A stretch of DNA of 64,000 nt from Plasmopara viticola (Eukaryota; Oomycota; Peronosporomycetes; Peronosporales; Peronosporaceae): the NCBI GenBank assembly GCA_001695595.3, contig MBPM02000020.1, forward strand, positions 806,001 through 870,000, read 5' to 3'. This document shows, piece by piece, positions 34,757-45,358 of the stretch. The notes below the pieces were generated by a model that saw only the letters and a list, made by a program, of their open reading frames with translations, made no database searches and was not told the origin of the DNA. The position numbers and the translations under genes are program-made. Numbering within the stretch: position 1 is the first letter of the stretch; each line of letters begins with the position of its first letter.

Positions 34757-36209
34757 TTACACGGATTTCAGATATTCCTTCGTGTACCGGTCAAGGGGTA
34801 AAGATTTGCGAGTGGAACACTCTACGGCCGCTCCATCGCTCTCTGATGTCGTCTCGTCGATCCATTCTACTCCGCCATCTTTACTTGGCGTGACACTGGC
34901 AATGTTTAGGTACAAGTTTAAAGTATCTGGAAGACTTGCAGATGTCTGTAAAGTCGGGAGCGACGCTTTTTCTTTTCCACTGTCGCGTCGAGAAGACTGT
35001 CGACTCCAAGTTGTATTCAAACGAAGGTCTGTAGTATTTGCAGTCGTAGACGTTTCGGATGGAAAGAGGTGATTGTATAGAAAAGTCAATACTTCATCGT
35101 GCGCCAACAAGCGCTCAATGAGCCGCACACGATCGTTGGATGTAAAGTCGTCCAATTCAACGCTACATTTTAAATCACAGGCTTTGCTGACTGCCGATCG
35201 ATTATTTCGTAATTTAGAATTTGGTCCGTCCTCACGTCTTTGACCCACTTCCTCTTTCACCGACTCGACACATTGCAAGAAAAGAGCTTCAAGAGATGAT
35301 CGACCAATACCTCCATTGCTTTCCACGAAATGTTGCTTTTGCTTCATCAAATTTAATTCGTTGGATTTGTGCTGCAGCTCACGTTTTAAACTTCGAATGT
35401 GTTTTTTCAATTTTTCTCCTGTACGAGTCGCGTCCAAAGAAATCTGGGGCAACCCGTGGACTCCTGAACCTGTTTCAATAAATGAATCTCTTGAACCTCG
35501 ATTCTTCGGTATCTTGACTCCTGATCTATGCTGAAGATCGAAAGACAGAAACTCCCCTCTAGACTCTGACCCGTCACTGGTGCCGGGCACTGCGATTCGC
35601 ACGTCAAGTTCGGCGCGGAGCACTTTGTTCTGTTTCTTGCACGCTTTCAACTGTGTTTCGAGCCATTGTCGATCCTCTTCCATCGACTCGAGATTTTCCT
35701 TCATAGCCTTTAGATCTTTAGTCACATTCGTAGTGATCGCATCAAGCCGAAGTGCCTCTTTTCGATACCAATCACGCTCCTCTTCAATCTTTTTCATCTT
35801 TTCCGATTTGTTCTCCATTGTTTCATTGCGATGAAGCTTCTCGCGCATTGCATGCAGTTCTTTCTGCACATTGTACATGTGGGTACGGTACGCGGCCAAG
35901 AAATCGCGTTCTTGCTGCGCGAGAACGGCACTGATCTTCTCGGATAAAGACCCAACAACATTATTGAGCTGTGCATGTTTCTGGCGCACGACCGCCATAC
36001 TGGCAAGAACGTTTACAAAACAAAAAGAGTAATTGGAAAATGCTTAGTAGAAATGTCATCGGCACGGCTTACGCTGGTGATTTATCGATGACAATTGTGT
36101 CAGAGCTAAGCGTATTGAGATGGCTTGATCCAGCATCCGGAAGTCTTTTTACCGAAGTTATAAAAGTCTCTTTGGTCAGCACTTCGGCTTCGGCGGCTTT
36201 TTCATTCAT
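34757..36209 (-). CDS. Coiled-coil protein
   Basis: Two exons on the minus strand, 36209-36073 and 35999-34757, across a 73 bp GT-AG intron in phase 2, giving 459 residues. The short first exon starts MNEKAAEAEVLTKETFITSV. Exon 2 has a long coiled coil (about residues 60-190; ERDFLAAYRTHMYNVQKEL, EERDWYRKEALRLDAI, EEDRQWLETQLKACKKQNK), a linker, a second coil (LKKHIRSLKRELQHKSNELN) and a small helical block SNDRVRLIERLLAHDEVLTF. The C-terminal 100 residues are Ser/Thr-rich. The 'YRTHM..VQ..L......W.R.EALRLD' pattern looks like a conserved eukaryotic coiled-coil family, possibly cilium/flagellum-associated, but I cannot name it. It converges with the ABC transporter, about 150 bp apart. Confidence 0.75.
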
Positions 36210-36280
36210 CGTGCTTTTATGTCGGTAAAAACGCCTTTGCGCCCGGAAAAACTGTTTTTATGTATATTCTTAGTACTTTC

Positions 36281-36322
36281 AGACTTTTTTCTGGTATTTT
36301 TAAAAATACCAGAAAAAAGTCT
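36281..36322. repeat. Perfect 42 bp palindrome with no loop
   Basis: The left half 36281-36301 begins agacttttttctggtatttt; the right half 36302-36322 is its exact reverse complement, ending accagaaaaaagtct. Flanking bases do not extend it. It lies about 70 bp upstream of the coiled-coil gene start (36209). Confidence 0.95.
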
Positions 36323-39300
36323 AGTTCTTCAATCTTAAAAAAACTCACTAAGATTGCCTCTTCTTACTACCTTAAACTGATTGATACGCACCAAACTAGC
36401 CCTAGACACGCTGTGATAATAAGTTTTTGGGGCTAGAAGGAATTAAGAAACAAAAGTGCTTCAAAAGGCTCTGCATTACATACTGCCGCGAAGGCAAGAT
36501 TGGTCAATCCCTCGCTACAACTCTTGCGCAATTTTAAAACTCAACTGAAGAATTGCAGCGCTCAGCTACTGTGAACGTTAACAACAGCTAGCTTCCCTTT
36601 ATAAAACTGAGATGGCCTGAATAGTATTTCAAAAAAGTATAAAAATGAATTGCGGTAGCAATTCAAGACACTTATGTGGAACGTGCAAAGTCCTGTTTGA
36701 CCCCATCACACCTAATAAGACTAGGTAGTCAGTTCTATATCGATTATCCTTCTGCATCCTCGCATAGAGTTTAGACTGTATTGGATCTTCTTTCAGCTGT
36801 TGGACGCGCAGTTTGCACTACTAGAAAGATTCGTTGTCTTATATGGGCGTGGGGAGGAGGCCCCAGAAAAAACACGTCTCATCAAGACCGTTAATTTATG
36901 GAAGGAGAAGAACGTGATGCATGGTCACCATCGAGCAGTGTAGGACATAACCGAAGAGAGTCTACAGTAGACATGTCGTTATATGGCAATAGCGCTTGGC
37001 TAAATACTTTATGAAGAGGGACACTGATACGATTAAAGAAACGATTAGCTTTGGTCCTCTTTCTTCCATGAGAGCTCTGATTGAGATGGATGGGATGTTC
37101 TTATAAAGCTGAAAGGTGTTCGTGAGGTCTATGACATAGCTGAAAAAATAATTATAAACGATTATGATCTGGTACAATGATGCTGATAAACTAGAAAAAG
37201 CGCGGTACTTAGAAGGCACTTGGTACAAGGGAAGACTCATTTATTCAAAGGATCCATCAAGTCCTTATAATTTTTTTGCGAAGAAATTCTTATATGTAGT
37301 CGCTTCGACAAGAGTGTTCGTTATAGGATCATTATGAATTCAGGATCCAAATGATGCATAATATGGCAGCGGCCTTAACAAAAAAAAGTGTGACCTCATC
37401 GATAAAATATTTTAAGCAAAGCGAAAGGCGAAACAACCGGGAATTGCAAGTCCCCTCTACATTCTCGATCAGAAAGGTAATCCACAAGTAGAGCACCGTA
37501 AATAAATAAATTAAGTATGACAATCATCTCGGCCCAAATGCCAATCACTGGAAAGAATGTGCTGCAAAGCCGCATGTCAGAGTGTACACTGTAAGAGGCA
37601 CTTGACTTAAGCATATCATTGACTCGCCGTGCGAAAGAGTGGCATATCGTTGACCGCAGTCAGAACTTCAAGTGATACGCTCCTAATGTATTTAGTTACA
37701 TCTCAAGGTTCGTCGAGCGCGCCTGCGACACTAAGCTGTATTGTGCAGAGCACAGGAAGGCGAGCGAAAAATTCAAAATCGTTTATTCGTGAACAATATT
37801 CGAGCGTACGCGCACGATTGAGCCGTACGCTGAGGCAAATGAATAATTGTCTTTTTACAGATCTTACTAAGGTCAAGGCCATATAAGTTGTCCAATCTCA
37901 TTGCTCAATGAGAAAGTACAAGGCCTAATCCGCAATAGAGGATTATATAGGTTTTGCGTAAAAGTTTGGTAGTTCTGCTCTATTTGTTACAGTTTGTCTA
38001 CAACTCAGTACTTTGTACCTTGCATCACAAGTGCTGAAGTTTTATGTCCCTCAAAGCCATACGTAAAAAAGCAGCTATCGCAGTCTAATGTGTTTGATCT
38101 AACCGATCACATTCAAGCATTTTTCAACTTGATGGGCATCCTGGCCTTGTACCTGGTCAATGTTCTCGCTTTTGCGAGAGAGTCATCCAACCAATGTAGT
38201 TACTCGTTTTTCCTCGGCTTCGGTGATTAAAAGCATAAGTTAATTATATATTAAAGTGGCCAGATAGCAGCTTAAGTTGTACAACGACATTTGAGCGATT
38301 TGGTCAAGATACGTTTCAACATACTCTAATTTTTAATTAAGTGAGCTCAAAGATGACTATATTTTTTCTAAGTTTAATTAAGTTGTGCATAGAGTGTCGA
38401 AGTCTTCAATGAAAAAAAGGAAGTTCGGAACGTTGTAAGGAAGATAACTAGTCAAAATTGAAGGTAAAAGTGAAAAGAATTTTTCAAGCCGACGTATTGA
38501 TATGCGGGGAGGGTGCTGCGCCAGGCACAGAGCTGGTTATACTACTGTCAGCACGCCTTTCGAGGCATGAGCGCGCGATTCATTATTGCATTGGCAATAT
38601 TAAAACGAAGCAGTGACGATTGTGCTTGATGGGAAGCTTTTCACACTGACCAGCTTTCAAGGCTCCAATATTTGCGCAAAAAGGCTGCTTCCCTACACCA
38701 AACGGAGTTATCTCCTGGCAGCACTCAGGCTTTGTTGGTAAGACAGAGACGGTTTTTCGGAGGCCTTTATATTTTTGTTTCGGCAGACGAAGCTAGCATA
38801 ATTTTGCTAGCGATAATTCGAAGCACTTGGTCCGACAAGAAACAACGCTTGTTTCCAGCGAGTAGTGGTGGTAAGGATCCATTTGATCGGGGAAAGAATC
38901 AGCCGTCAAATGTTTATGCTGTATAATTCCATAGTAGAGACGTTTTGGTTTAAGCAACCTTGAATGCGATTAATGTCTTGGGTATGCCAGTCATATAGCC
39001 CAAGTTGTTATGCTGTAGTCTAATCAGAAGTTTTAAAGAGGCCGCTATGAAGGTGTCGTTTTGTAGACCAGTAATTAATGGGCAAAACAAAAAAAATTAG
39101 TCCCGATAAGTGTTAGGGAAGTCGTGATGGTAGATTCGAATGAAGAAGACGGCAAATGAGATCGTTATCTGCACGAATAATGTCATATTCGTGAAAATTT
39201 CATGTGTGAAGCGAAAAGCATTGTCTCTGAGAAGCATGGTTTCTACGGTGGATGGGAAAATAGCAAGCGTGTGAGCATATACTTTAGTCTTAGTGCCAGG

Positions 39301-41139
39301 CTTTCAGATACTTGAGTAAGTAAGTGAGCTGATACCCGGATGAAGCATCACGAGATGTTATGGTGTCGAGTATTTAAATAAAACCTCGGCAGAAGTTTGA
39401 GTTTCGAAAGACGTCGTGGTGAGCCGTATACTGGCAAAGATTACGATGAAGTGTTGCCAAACGTTTCACCCTGATGTAAAACGTAAGAAATGTTGTGCCA
39501 ATCTGGTCAACTTAGCTTAAAAGGAACCGAGTCGGTATCTACGAGCTTGGACAAAATTATAGTTCTCCATAGTGAAAGACTCTTTGCCAATAGCTCGAAA
39601 CGCCATTCCAGCGAAGAGTAGTAGTAGAGGATTGCAAAGGCATATACAAAACGTCCAAACCAACGCTTTGATCTGGAAAGACAAATTGTAGGCAGCTTGT
39701 ACTGGAATTAATTATTTAGAAAGAGATCTGACGTTTGATCTGCAGTGCCGAATAAATTGACAGTTTAATTTGAAATAGTTCGACCGAATCTGAAATAGAG
39801 TGAAGATCTTAGCCCCAGCGGTGTATGGTACGAAGGACCACTAGCTGTTAAGTTGGTTGAAAGCTTCTATTTATTTGTAATTTATGACTGGATGTTGTTG
39901 ATTAAATTCTAGTACCGATTTCTCCTCGAAAACACTTTGAGTGCTCAAGATAGGCTACAGTATCGACTGCATCATCATATTTGATAATAAAGTCGATCTT
40001 GCAAGGTGCGGACTCTTCAAAAGCGGTTGGTGAAGCTGTAAGCTGGGCCGGCTCTGGGATGCTGGTCTCTTTGGCGAACGTCCGCCTTTGAACTGAAACG
40101 TTGTGAACAAGAACAACGATTTGTGCCAATATTAAAAATGTCGAATCCCACCAAACAAACCTTCCACAAGGCTTCCAGTGCTGAAGAGCGAGGTCTAAAG
40201 CTTGCCAGTTCGCACTGTCATAGGCATTTTCAAATTGAGAAGATTGGCACCCGCGGAGGTTGGTGAGTCACAACTAGTACAGTAACTTTATAGATCCAAA
40301 TAGTACCAGTAGCGCGTGGCGTTTTCTTGACTGGATAAAAACCCAAATTGATCGTCTCTTAAAAGCACAGGTAGAACTTGTTTAAGTCGATATTTTAAAG
40401 CTTTGTTCTAAACTTGGCGTCCCTATTTAATGAAGTGATGGACGGCAATCTTTAGGATCCGGGCGACTGCCTTTCTTGTGTAATAAAGATAGGGCAGCAT
40501 GCTGGTACTGAATGTCCTCACTTTTAAGAAGCCATAACTCACATTTTAAACGACATGGTCAACAGGACCGACTTCTATCCAACAACGTGCTTGGATGAGC
40601 GAAGAAAATTATCGGAGAAACCGACACTTGTGTGGCAATAGTCGATTCTGTTTTAAAGTTGGGCCCAGTAAATCCTTAAGTTGAAAAAAATTACTATTCC
40701 AAAGTAATTATCAGTCGAAAAGCTCTGGTCTTCTAATTTCATGGTGGTTGAAAGAAAGGCGGGCTTGATCGAGATCGGGATCCATAGTTTTTAATACCAC
40801 CAAGCACTAAATGGTAGTCGAGTCGTTCGAATTGGGCGCTTTAGCGCTAAAAACATTAAACAGTCGCTAAATGCGGTAAAGCGTATTGCTTGGCGCCAAG
40901 TCGTGCCACTAATAATACATAACAATTACTTCGGGTATTGGGTCAATGGCATATTGTTGCGTGACGTTCTAAGCTTTTTAAAGGGGTGACTTTCACTGAA
41001 AGCAAGAGCGATTCCATTGCGGTTTGAGAACAACTAAGTATGTTGAATGGACCAGTGAACTTAAGCGTTACAGTTTGCTGCGTGAAGGAAAAGCCATTTT
41101 TCTGGAAAATAAGACCAGTAAGCTTTGTCGGTCAGGGAA
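36323..41139. other. Gene-poor tract with decayed coding remnants
   Basis: No intact gene. Short protein-like stretches occur, for example plus-strand YNDADKLEKARYLEGTWYKG near 37165-37225 and a minus-strand 80-codon frame at 39902-40160 (ending SKCFRGEIGTRI). Neither is recognised. No terminal repeats seen. Probably old retrotransposon sequence. Confidence 0.45.
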
Positions 41140-41461
41140 AAGGTTGGGGTGACGCCCTCCTTCCAAGCGCGGGGGCTAAATGCTCGCGCGCTTCGGGCAA
41201 GTGCTCTCGGGCATCTGCAGGTCTCTAACGAGTCTCACCCTCGACGCGACGGTCTCCAGCACCAGGGCGCCACCTGGGCTCTTATCAAGTTAGAGCTAAA
41301 CAAAATAATGGAAGACCCTCACGACCTCGGTGCTGGCTGCACTGCCCGCCGAACGAGACCCGACGTATGCGGACACCACTCTATGCCGTGGACTAGCCAG
41401 ACTGAGCCTAGCACGTGCATAACTTGGCAACGCGATAACGTAATACAATACAATACAATGT
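41140..41461 (+). repeat. GC-rich patch ending in a TACAA tandem tail
   Basis: About 300 bp of unusually GC-rich DNA (gcgcgggggctaaatgctcg, acgcgacggtctccagcacc) in an AT-rich setting. It ends in (tacaa)n at 41440-41459. A simple tandem tail on a compositionally distinct block is typical of a SINE/LINE 3' end or a short LTR fragment. Class not determined. Confidence 0.35.
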
Positions 41462-41691
41462 GCTTTGTCGTCTGGAGAGCAATAGATTGTTAAATTTCGG
41501 TACGAGGAGTGGTCGATTAAGACCATTGACATTCAATGTAGGTCCAGCTCCCTGGTTCGAAAGCAAAGCAAATGAGTTAATTTTTAACGATTTGGTTTTT
41601 GGTGGGCACGACTTTCTTGCGCTGTGCCAAAGTAATCTAGCGTCTATACTTCAAAAGTAGATTTCCTTTAAAAAAAAATCGTTCATTTTAG

Positions 41692-41699
41692 CCCAATAG
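41692..41699 (+). promoter_or_regulatory. Candidate oomycete initiator element of CCT5
   Basis: TTCATTTT, 115 bp upstream of the CCT5 ATG, fits the YTCANTYY-like initiator core described for oomycete promoters. The motif is short and could occur by chance. Confidence 0.3.
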
Positions 41700-41813
41700 G
41701 ACGACTGGCTTGGACTGGACGGGCCGCATCAAAGATTTGGCTCGCTAGGAAAGAATTCATCCATCGATCCTTTGGCGCTCTCTCTTCGTCTCTGTACACG
41801 CCTTCTTTTCATC

Positions 41814-43424
41814 ATGTCAATGGTTTTCGATGAGTACGGTCGCCCCTTTATCATCCTGCGTGACCAGCAACAGAAGGAGCGGATCAAGGGCGTGGAGGCT
41901 ATCAAGAGCAACATTTTAGCTGCGCGTACCGTGTCGAGTCTTTTGCGCACGTCACTTGGTCCGCGTGGCATGGACAAGATGATGGTTAGCCAGGATGGTG
42001 ACGTTACCATTTCGAACGACGGTGCAACGATCCTTGAGCAAATGCAGGTCGAACACCGCGTAGCGCACTTGCTTGTAGAGCTCAGCAAGTCGCAGGACGA
42101 CGAAATTGGCGACGGTACCACAGGCGTTGTCGTGCTGGCGGGCGCGCTGCTAGAGCAAGCTGAAAAGATGCTAGCGCATGGTCTTCATCCCATGCGCATT
42201 GCGGACGGCTTTGAAGAAGCGTGTGAGATCGCATGTAAGCATCTAGAGGCCATTGGCGACGTGATTTATTTCTCGAAAGAAGACTCGACCCCTCTCGTAG
42301 ACACGGCTATGACTACGTTGTCGTCAAAAATTGTCAACAAGTACAAGCGTCAGATGGCGCAGATTGCAGTCGATGCTGTGATGAAAGTGGCCAATTTCGA
42401 GACGCGTGATGTGAATTTTGACTTGATCAAGGTGGAAGGCAAGCCGGGAGGCACTTTAGGCGAGACGGCATTGATTAATGGCATTGTCATTGACAAGGAT
42501 TTCTCTCACCCGCAAATGCCAAAAGAAGTGAAAGATGCTAAAATGTGCATCTTGACGTGTCCGTTTGAACCGCCAAAGCCCAAGACAAAACACAAACTCG
42601 ACATTACTAGCGTCGAAGCGTATGAGAAGCTGTACAAACAAGAGCAAGAGTACTTTACGACGATGGTGAAGCAAGTAAAGGACTGTGGCGCTAATCTGGT
42701 GATTTGCCAGTGGGGATTTGATGACGAAGCCAACCATTTGCTATTGCAAAATCAATTGCCAGCGGTACGCTGGGTCGGAGGCGTTGAGCTAGAGCTGATT
42801 GCCATTGCAACGGGAGGACGGATTGTCCCGCGATTTTCAGAACTCACTCCGGAGAAACTTGGACGTGCGGGAACTGTACGGGAAGTCGCTTTTGGCACCA
42901 CAAAGGAGCGGATGTTAGTCATTGAAGATTGTGCAAGTTCCGATGCCATTACGGTGCTAGTGCGTGGGGGCAACAAAATGATTGTTGAAGAAGCCAAGCG
43001 CTCGCTCCATGACGCCATGTGTGTGACGCGCAATCTGATTAAAAACAATCGTATCGTGTATGGCGGGGGTGCGGCTGAGATTGCGTGTGGCATTGCTGTA
43101 CGTGAATACGCTGATCAGATCACGGGCATTGAGCAATATGCCATCCGTGGCTTTGCCGACGCCCTGGAAGACGTGCCCATGGCATTGGCTGAAAACAGTG
43201 GCTTGAGCCCCATTGACTCGCTCTCGGCTGTCCGCGCACAACAGATTGCTGAACAAAACCCACGACTTGGCATTGACTGCAACTCGTCGGGCATCAACGA
43301 CATGAAGGAACAGCAAGTGTTTGAGACGCTCATTGGCAAGCAGCAGCAATTTCAACTAGCGACGCAGGTTGTGCGAATGATTCTCAAGATTGACGATGTC
43401 ATTATTGAAGGCTCTTACGCGTAA
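41814..43424 (+). CDS. CCT5: T-complex protein 1 subunit epsilon (chaperonin CCT5)
   Basis: 536-residue frame. I place the start at ATG 41814 ([18 protein letters not shown]), which matches the family N terminus; the frame is open 14 codons further but without an upstream ATG. Group II chaperonin signatures are present: [20 protein letters not shown] near residue 40, [20 protein letters not shown] at residue 99, and near the C-terminal equatorial domain [12 protein letters not shown] and [16 protein letters not shown]. Apical-domain text [20 protein letters not shown] and the [20 protein letters not shown] block are typical of the epsilon subunit. Full length. It is one of eight subunits of the cytosolic TRiC/CCT ring that folds actin, tubulin and other proteins using ATP. 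No intron. Confidence 0.97.
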   Translation: MSMVFDEYGRPFIILRDQQQKERIKGVEAIKSNILAARTVSSLLRTSLGPRGMDKMMVSQDGDVTISNDGATILEQMQVEHRVAHLLVELSKSQDDEIGDGTTGVVVLAGALLEQAEKMLAHGLHPMRIADGFEEACEIACKHLEAIGDVIYFSKEDSTPLVDTAMTTLSSKIVNKYKRQMAQIAVDAVMKVANFETRDVNFDLIKVEGKPGGTLGETALINGIVIDKDFSHPQMPKEVKDAKMCILTCPFEPPKPKTKHKLDITSVEAYEKLYKQEQEYFTTMVKQVKDCGANLVICQWGFDDEANHLLLQNQLPAVRWVGGVELELIAIATGGRIVPRFSELTPEKLGRAGTVREVAFGTTKERMLVIEDCASSDAITVLVRGGNKMIVEEAKRSLHDAMCVTRNLIKNNRIVYGGGAAEIACGIAVREYADQITGIEQYAIRGFADALEDVPMALAENSGLSPIDSLSAVRAQQIAEQNPRLGIDCNSSGINDMKEQQVFETLIGKQQQFQLATQVVRMILKIDDVIIEGSYA

Positions 43425-43559
43425 GTCATTGGCTATAAATCGAAAGAGCAATCCCGGTACCGCTTTTGGTCGTCTTGAAATGAAAAAGTCTTATTTTTAG
43501 TCAATTTTGCGTCAAAGTCGCAATTTTTTGTCGTTTAGGCAACCATTTTAAAGCTACTA

Positions 43560-44390
43560 TTACTGCTCCATTTTCTCCTTTAATCGTTGGAGGATTAGTT
43601 GCCGCTGCAAAGCGAGATATTCCTTGGCTTCAGCCGACAATCCGACATCACTTTGAGTCATTATATCCAGCTCCAGACGACGTTCCATCATTCGTACCAT
43701 GGCTTTACTCTTTTGATCATCTCTTGTCTCGACCATTAGTCGTTGAGCTTCACCCGGCAACGCTTCATTCGCTGGCATCAGCGAGTCTGCATTCATGAAC
43801 TCAATTCTCTGTTTCACTCGTCGACCTCCATCATCTACCCTTCTCGACTGCGTGGTGCTCACAGAAACCTCCGCAGAAGATGGTTGCTTCTCGTATTGAT
43901 CTGGTCGCTCGTCTTCCTCATGCATCGAGGCAAATTGGTGCATGAGCTGAGGCTTTAACACCGTCCACCATGTCGCCTGGGTAACTAGCAACCACGCCTC
44001 CGAAACGTACTCAAATTCTTTCTTTGTTGCTGCATGAAAGGTCTTGATTGCCCACTCGAACGCCTGACTTACTTTATCGTTCAAGACCTTTGAGCTCCTG
44101 TATTTCTGGCTGAAAAGGGTGACGAAGGCCACCATAGCAGGACGCATTGCTTTCCACTGCTTCTGTAGCGTGTCAATTGCTTGGCAGTGGCCTATTGGGG
44201 GTGTGATAGCTGCGTACGCAGACGCTACGCGCTTCCAAAATACTTCATTGTCGTGATCAGCTGGAAGAGCCGACGCCGCTGTGATCCACGCGCGCGTAAG
44301 ATTCATTAAATTTTCATTCTTGGATCCTGGCAGCATCATGCAATTACGCAAGTCCTTTGCTGAAGGAATGACCTTTTCTTTTTGTGGCAT
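43560..44390 (-). CDS. Trihelix/SANT-like DNA-binding protein (NAM-associated type)
   Basis: 276-residue frame from ATG 44390 (the frame is open 15 codons upstream from a GTG, not needed) to stop at 43560. Residues about 25-110 look like a Myb/SANT or trihelix domain: NLTRAWITAASALPADHDNE, VFWKRVASAYAA, and DTLQKQWKAMRPAMVAFVTL with spaced tryptophans. A second helical part ends EFEYVSEAWLLV. The C-terminal third has a basic stretch (SRRVDDGGRRVKQR) and a coiled coil (VRMMERRLELDIMTQ, LALQRQLILQRLKEKM). Such proteins are either plant/protist transcription factors or the second ORF of PIF/Harbinger-type transposons. Which applies here is undecided; no flanking terminal repeats were seen around this gene. 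Convergent with CCT5, 135 bp away. Confidence 0.65.
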   Translation of the reverse strand: MPQKEKVIPSAKDLRNCMMLPGSKNENLMNLTRAWITAASALPADHDNEVFWKRVASAYAAITPPIGHCQAIDTLQKQWKAMRPAMVAFVTLFSQKYRSSKVLNDKVSQAFEWAIKTFHAATKKEFEYVSEAWLLVTQATWWTVLKPQLMHQFASMHEEDERPDQYEKQPSSAEVSVSTTQSRRVDDGGRRVKQRIEFMNADSLMPANEALPGEAQRLMVETRDDQKSKAMVRMMERRLELDIMTQSDVGLSAEAKEYLALQRQLILQRLKEKMEQ

Positions 44391-44617
44391 ACGAAAAAGA
44401 AGCTCTGGATATCGGGGCAACTTCAATATGGACACATTACCGCGTTCGAATCATTTCGTTTTGAATATTCTAGGTATTGCTTCACCGCGTACATCAATCT
44501 GAGTTAAGTGGGTGAGGTGAATGCATGGATACTAAAATCACTCATGTATGACCGACAAATGGTTGTAGAGACTAGAGATAGTTCATAAGGTACGATGTAA
44601 GTGAGTACAATTAGCTA

Positions 44618-45358
44618 TTTTCAAGAGGAGCCGCGTTATCCATCCCCCATTTTCGTGATTGGCTAATTATATAGACTACTGATTGGCTAAAACTCGGGCT
44701 TGGCATTTAAATGTTCGTGGCGCCAATAGGCGCCACTACCCCTTTTCATCTACAACACGAGTTGATTGATTTTCTTCTATACTGCGCGCTACAGAATATT
44801 GTCAACTCTTGAAGACTGCTCAAACGCTCATTTTTTTATCTTTAGGCTGACAAAAATCTGGATCACGGTGAGAACAAAAATCGTTTTACTTATATTCAAT
44901 GCGGTTAGCTTGAAATAAGGCGATGCCTACTGGGGATGGCCTAGTGATAACAATGGTTAGCGCTGTGCTTAGACACTTCAATCGTAGCACAGTTCTGATC
45001 ATCTCAAAAGAGTATTAAAAAATGTTGTACGATCCTGAGCAAAGCCAGCTTTTCGAAATGATGTGAATAATGTTGATTGGCAGTGACGGCGTTACATTGT
45101 CTGATGGTAACATGTTCATGGTCTCAAAAGGGAAAAAGGGATCGTAGGAGAGGGCAACTGTATGAGAGAGAGTGAGTTTAAATGTGAATGTGAGGAATGT
45201 AGCGTTCTGTGGATGGTGAAGTAAACAGCAAAAAAAGGTTAAAAGGAAAGTGGCGTCACGAACATTTAAATACCAAGCCCGAATTTTGGCTAATCAGTAG
45301 ATTATACAATAAGCCAATCACAATAATGGGGAATGGATAACGCGGCTATTTCAAGAGG
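44618..45358. repeat. Target-site duplication around the Mutator-like element
   Basis: TTTTCAAGAGG at 44618-44628 and ATTTCAAGAGG at 45348-45358 directly flank the inverted repeats (10 of 11 bases equal). Confidence 0.8.
44629..45347. mobile_element. Mutator-like non-autonomous element with about 100 bp inverted repeats
   Basis: 719 bp. Left end AGCCGCGTTATCCATCCCCC; right end, complementary strand, AGCCGCGTTATCCATTCCCC. Similarity continues about 100 bp with few differences (through GTGATTGGCT, CTACTGATT, CGGGCTTGG, ATTTAAATGTTCGTG, CGCCACT). The left arm has an extra ggcgccaata. A 10-11 bp flanking duplication and long arms fit the Mutator-like superfamily. No coding frame inside. Confidence 0.82.

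Noticed and set aside
38672..38926. 84-codon plus-strand frame as a gene
   Set aside because: Starts with TTG, has no recognised domain, and lies in decayed DNA.
41772..41813. Longer N terminus for CCT5
   Set aside because: The extra 14 codons start with TTG and do not resemble the family; the ATG at 41814 gives the conserved start.
44930..45005. Functional tRNA gene inside the Mutator-like element
   Set aside because: A-box-like text is present but no full cloverleaf or intact B box; at most a captured or SINE-like fragment.
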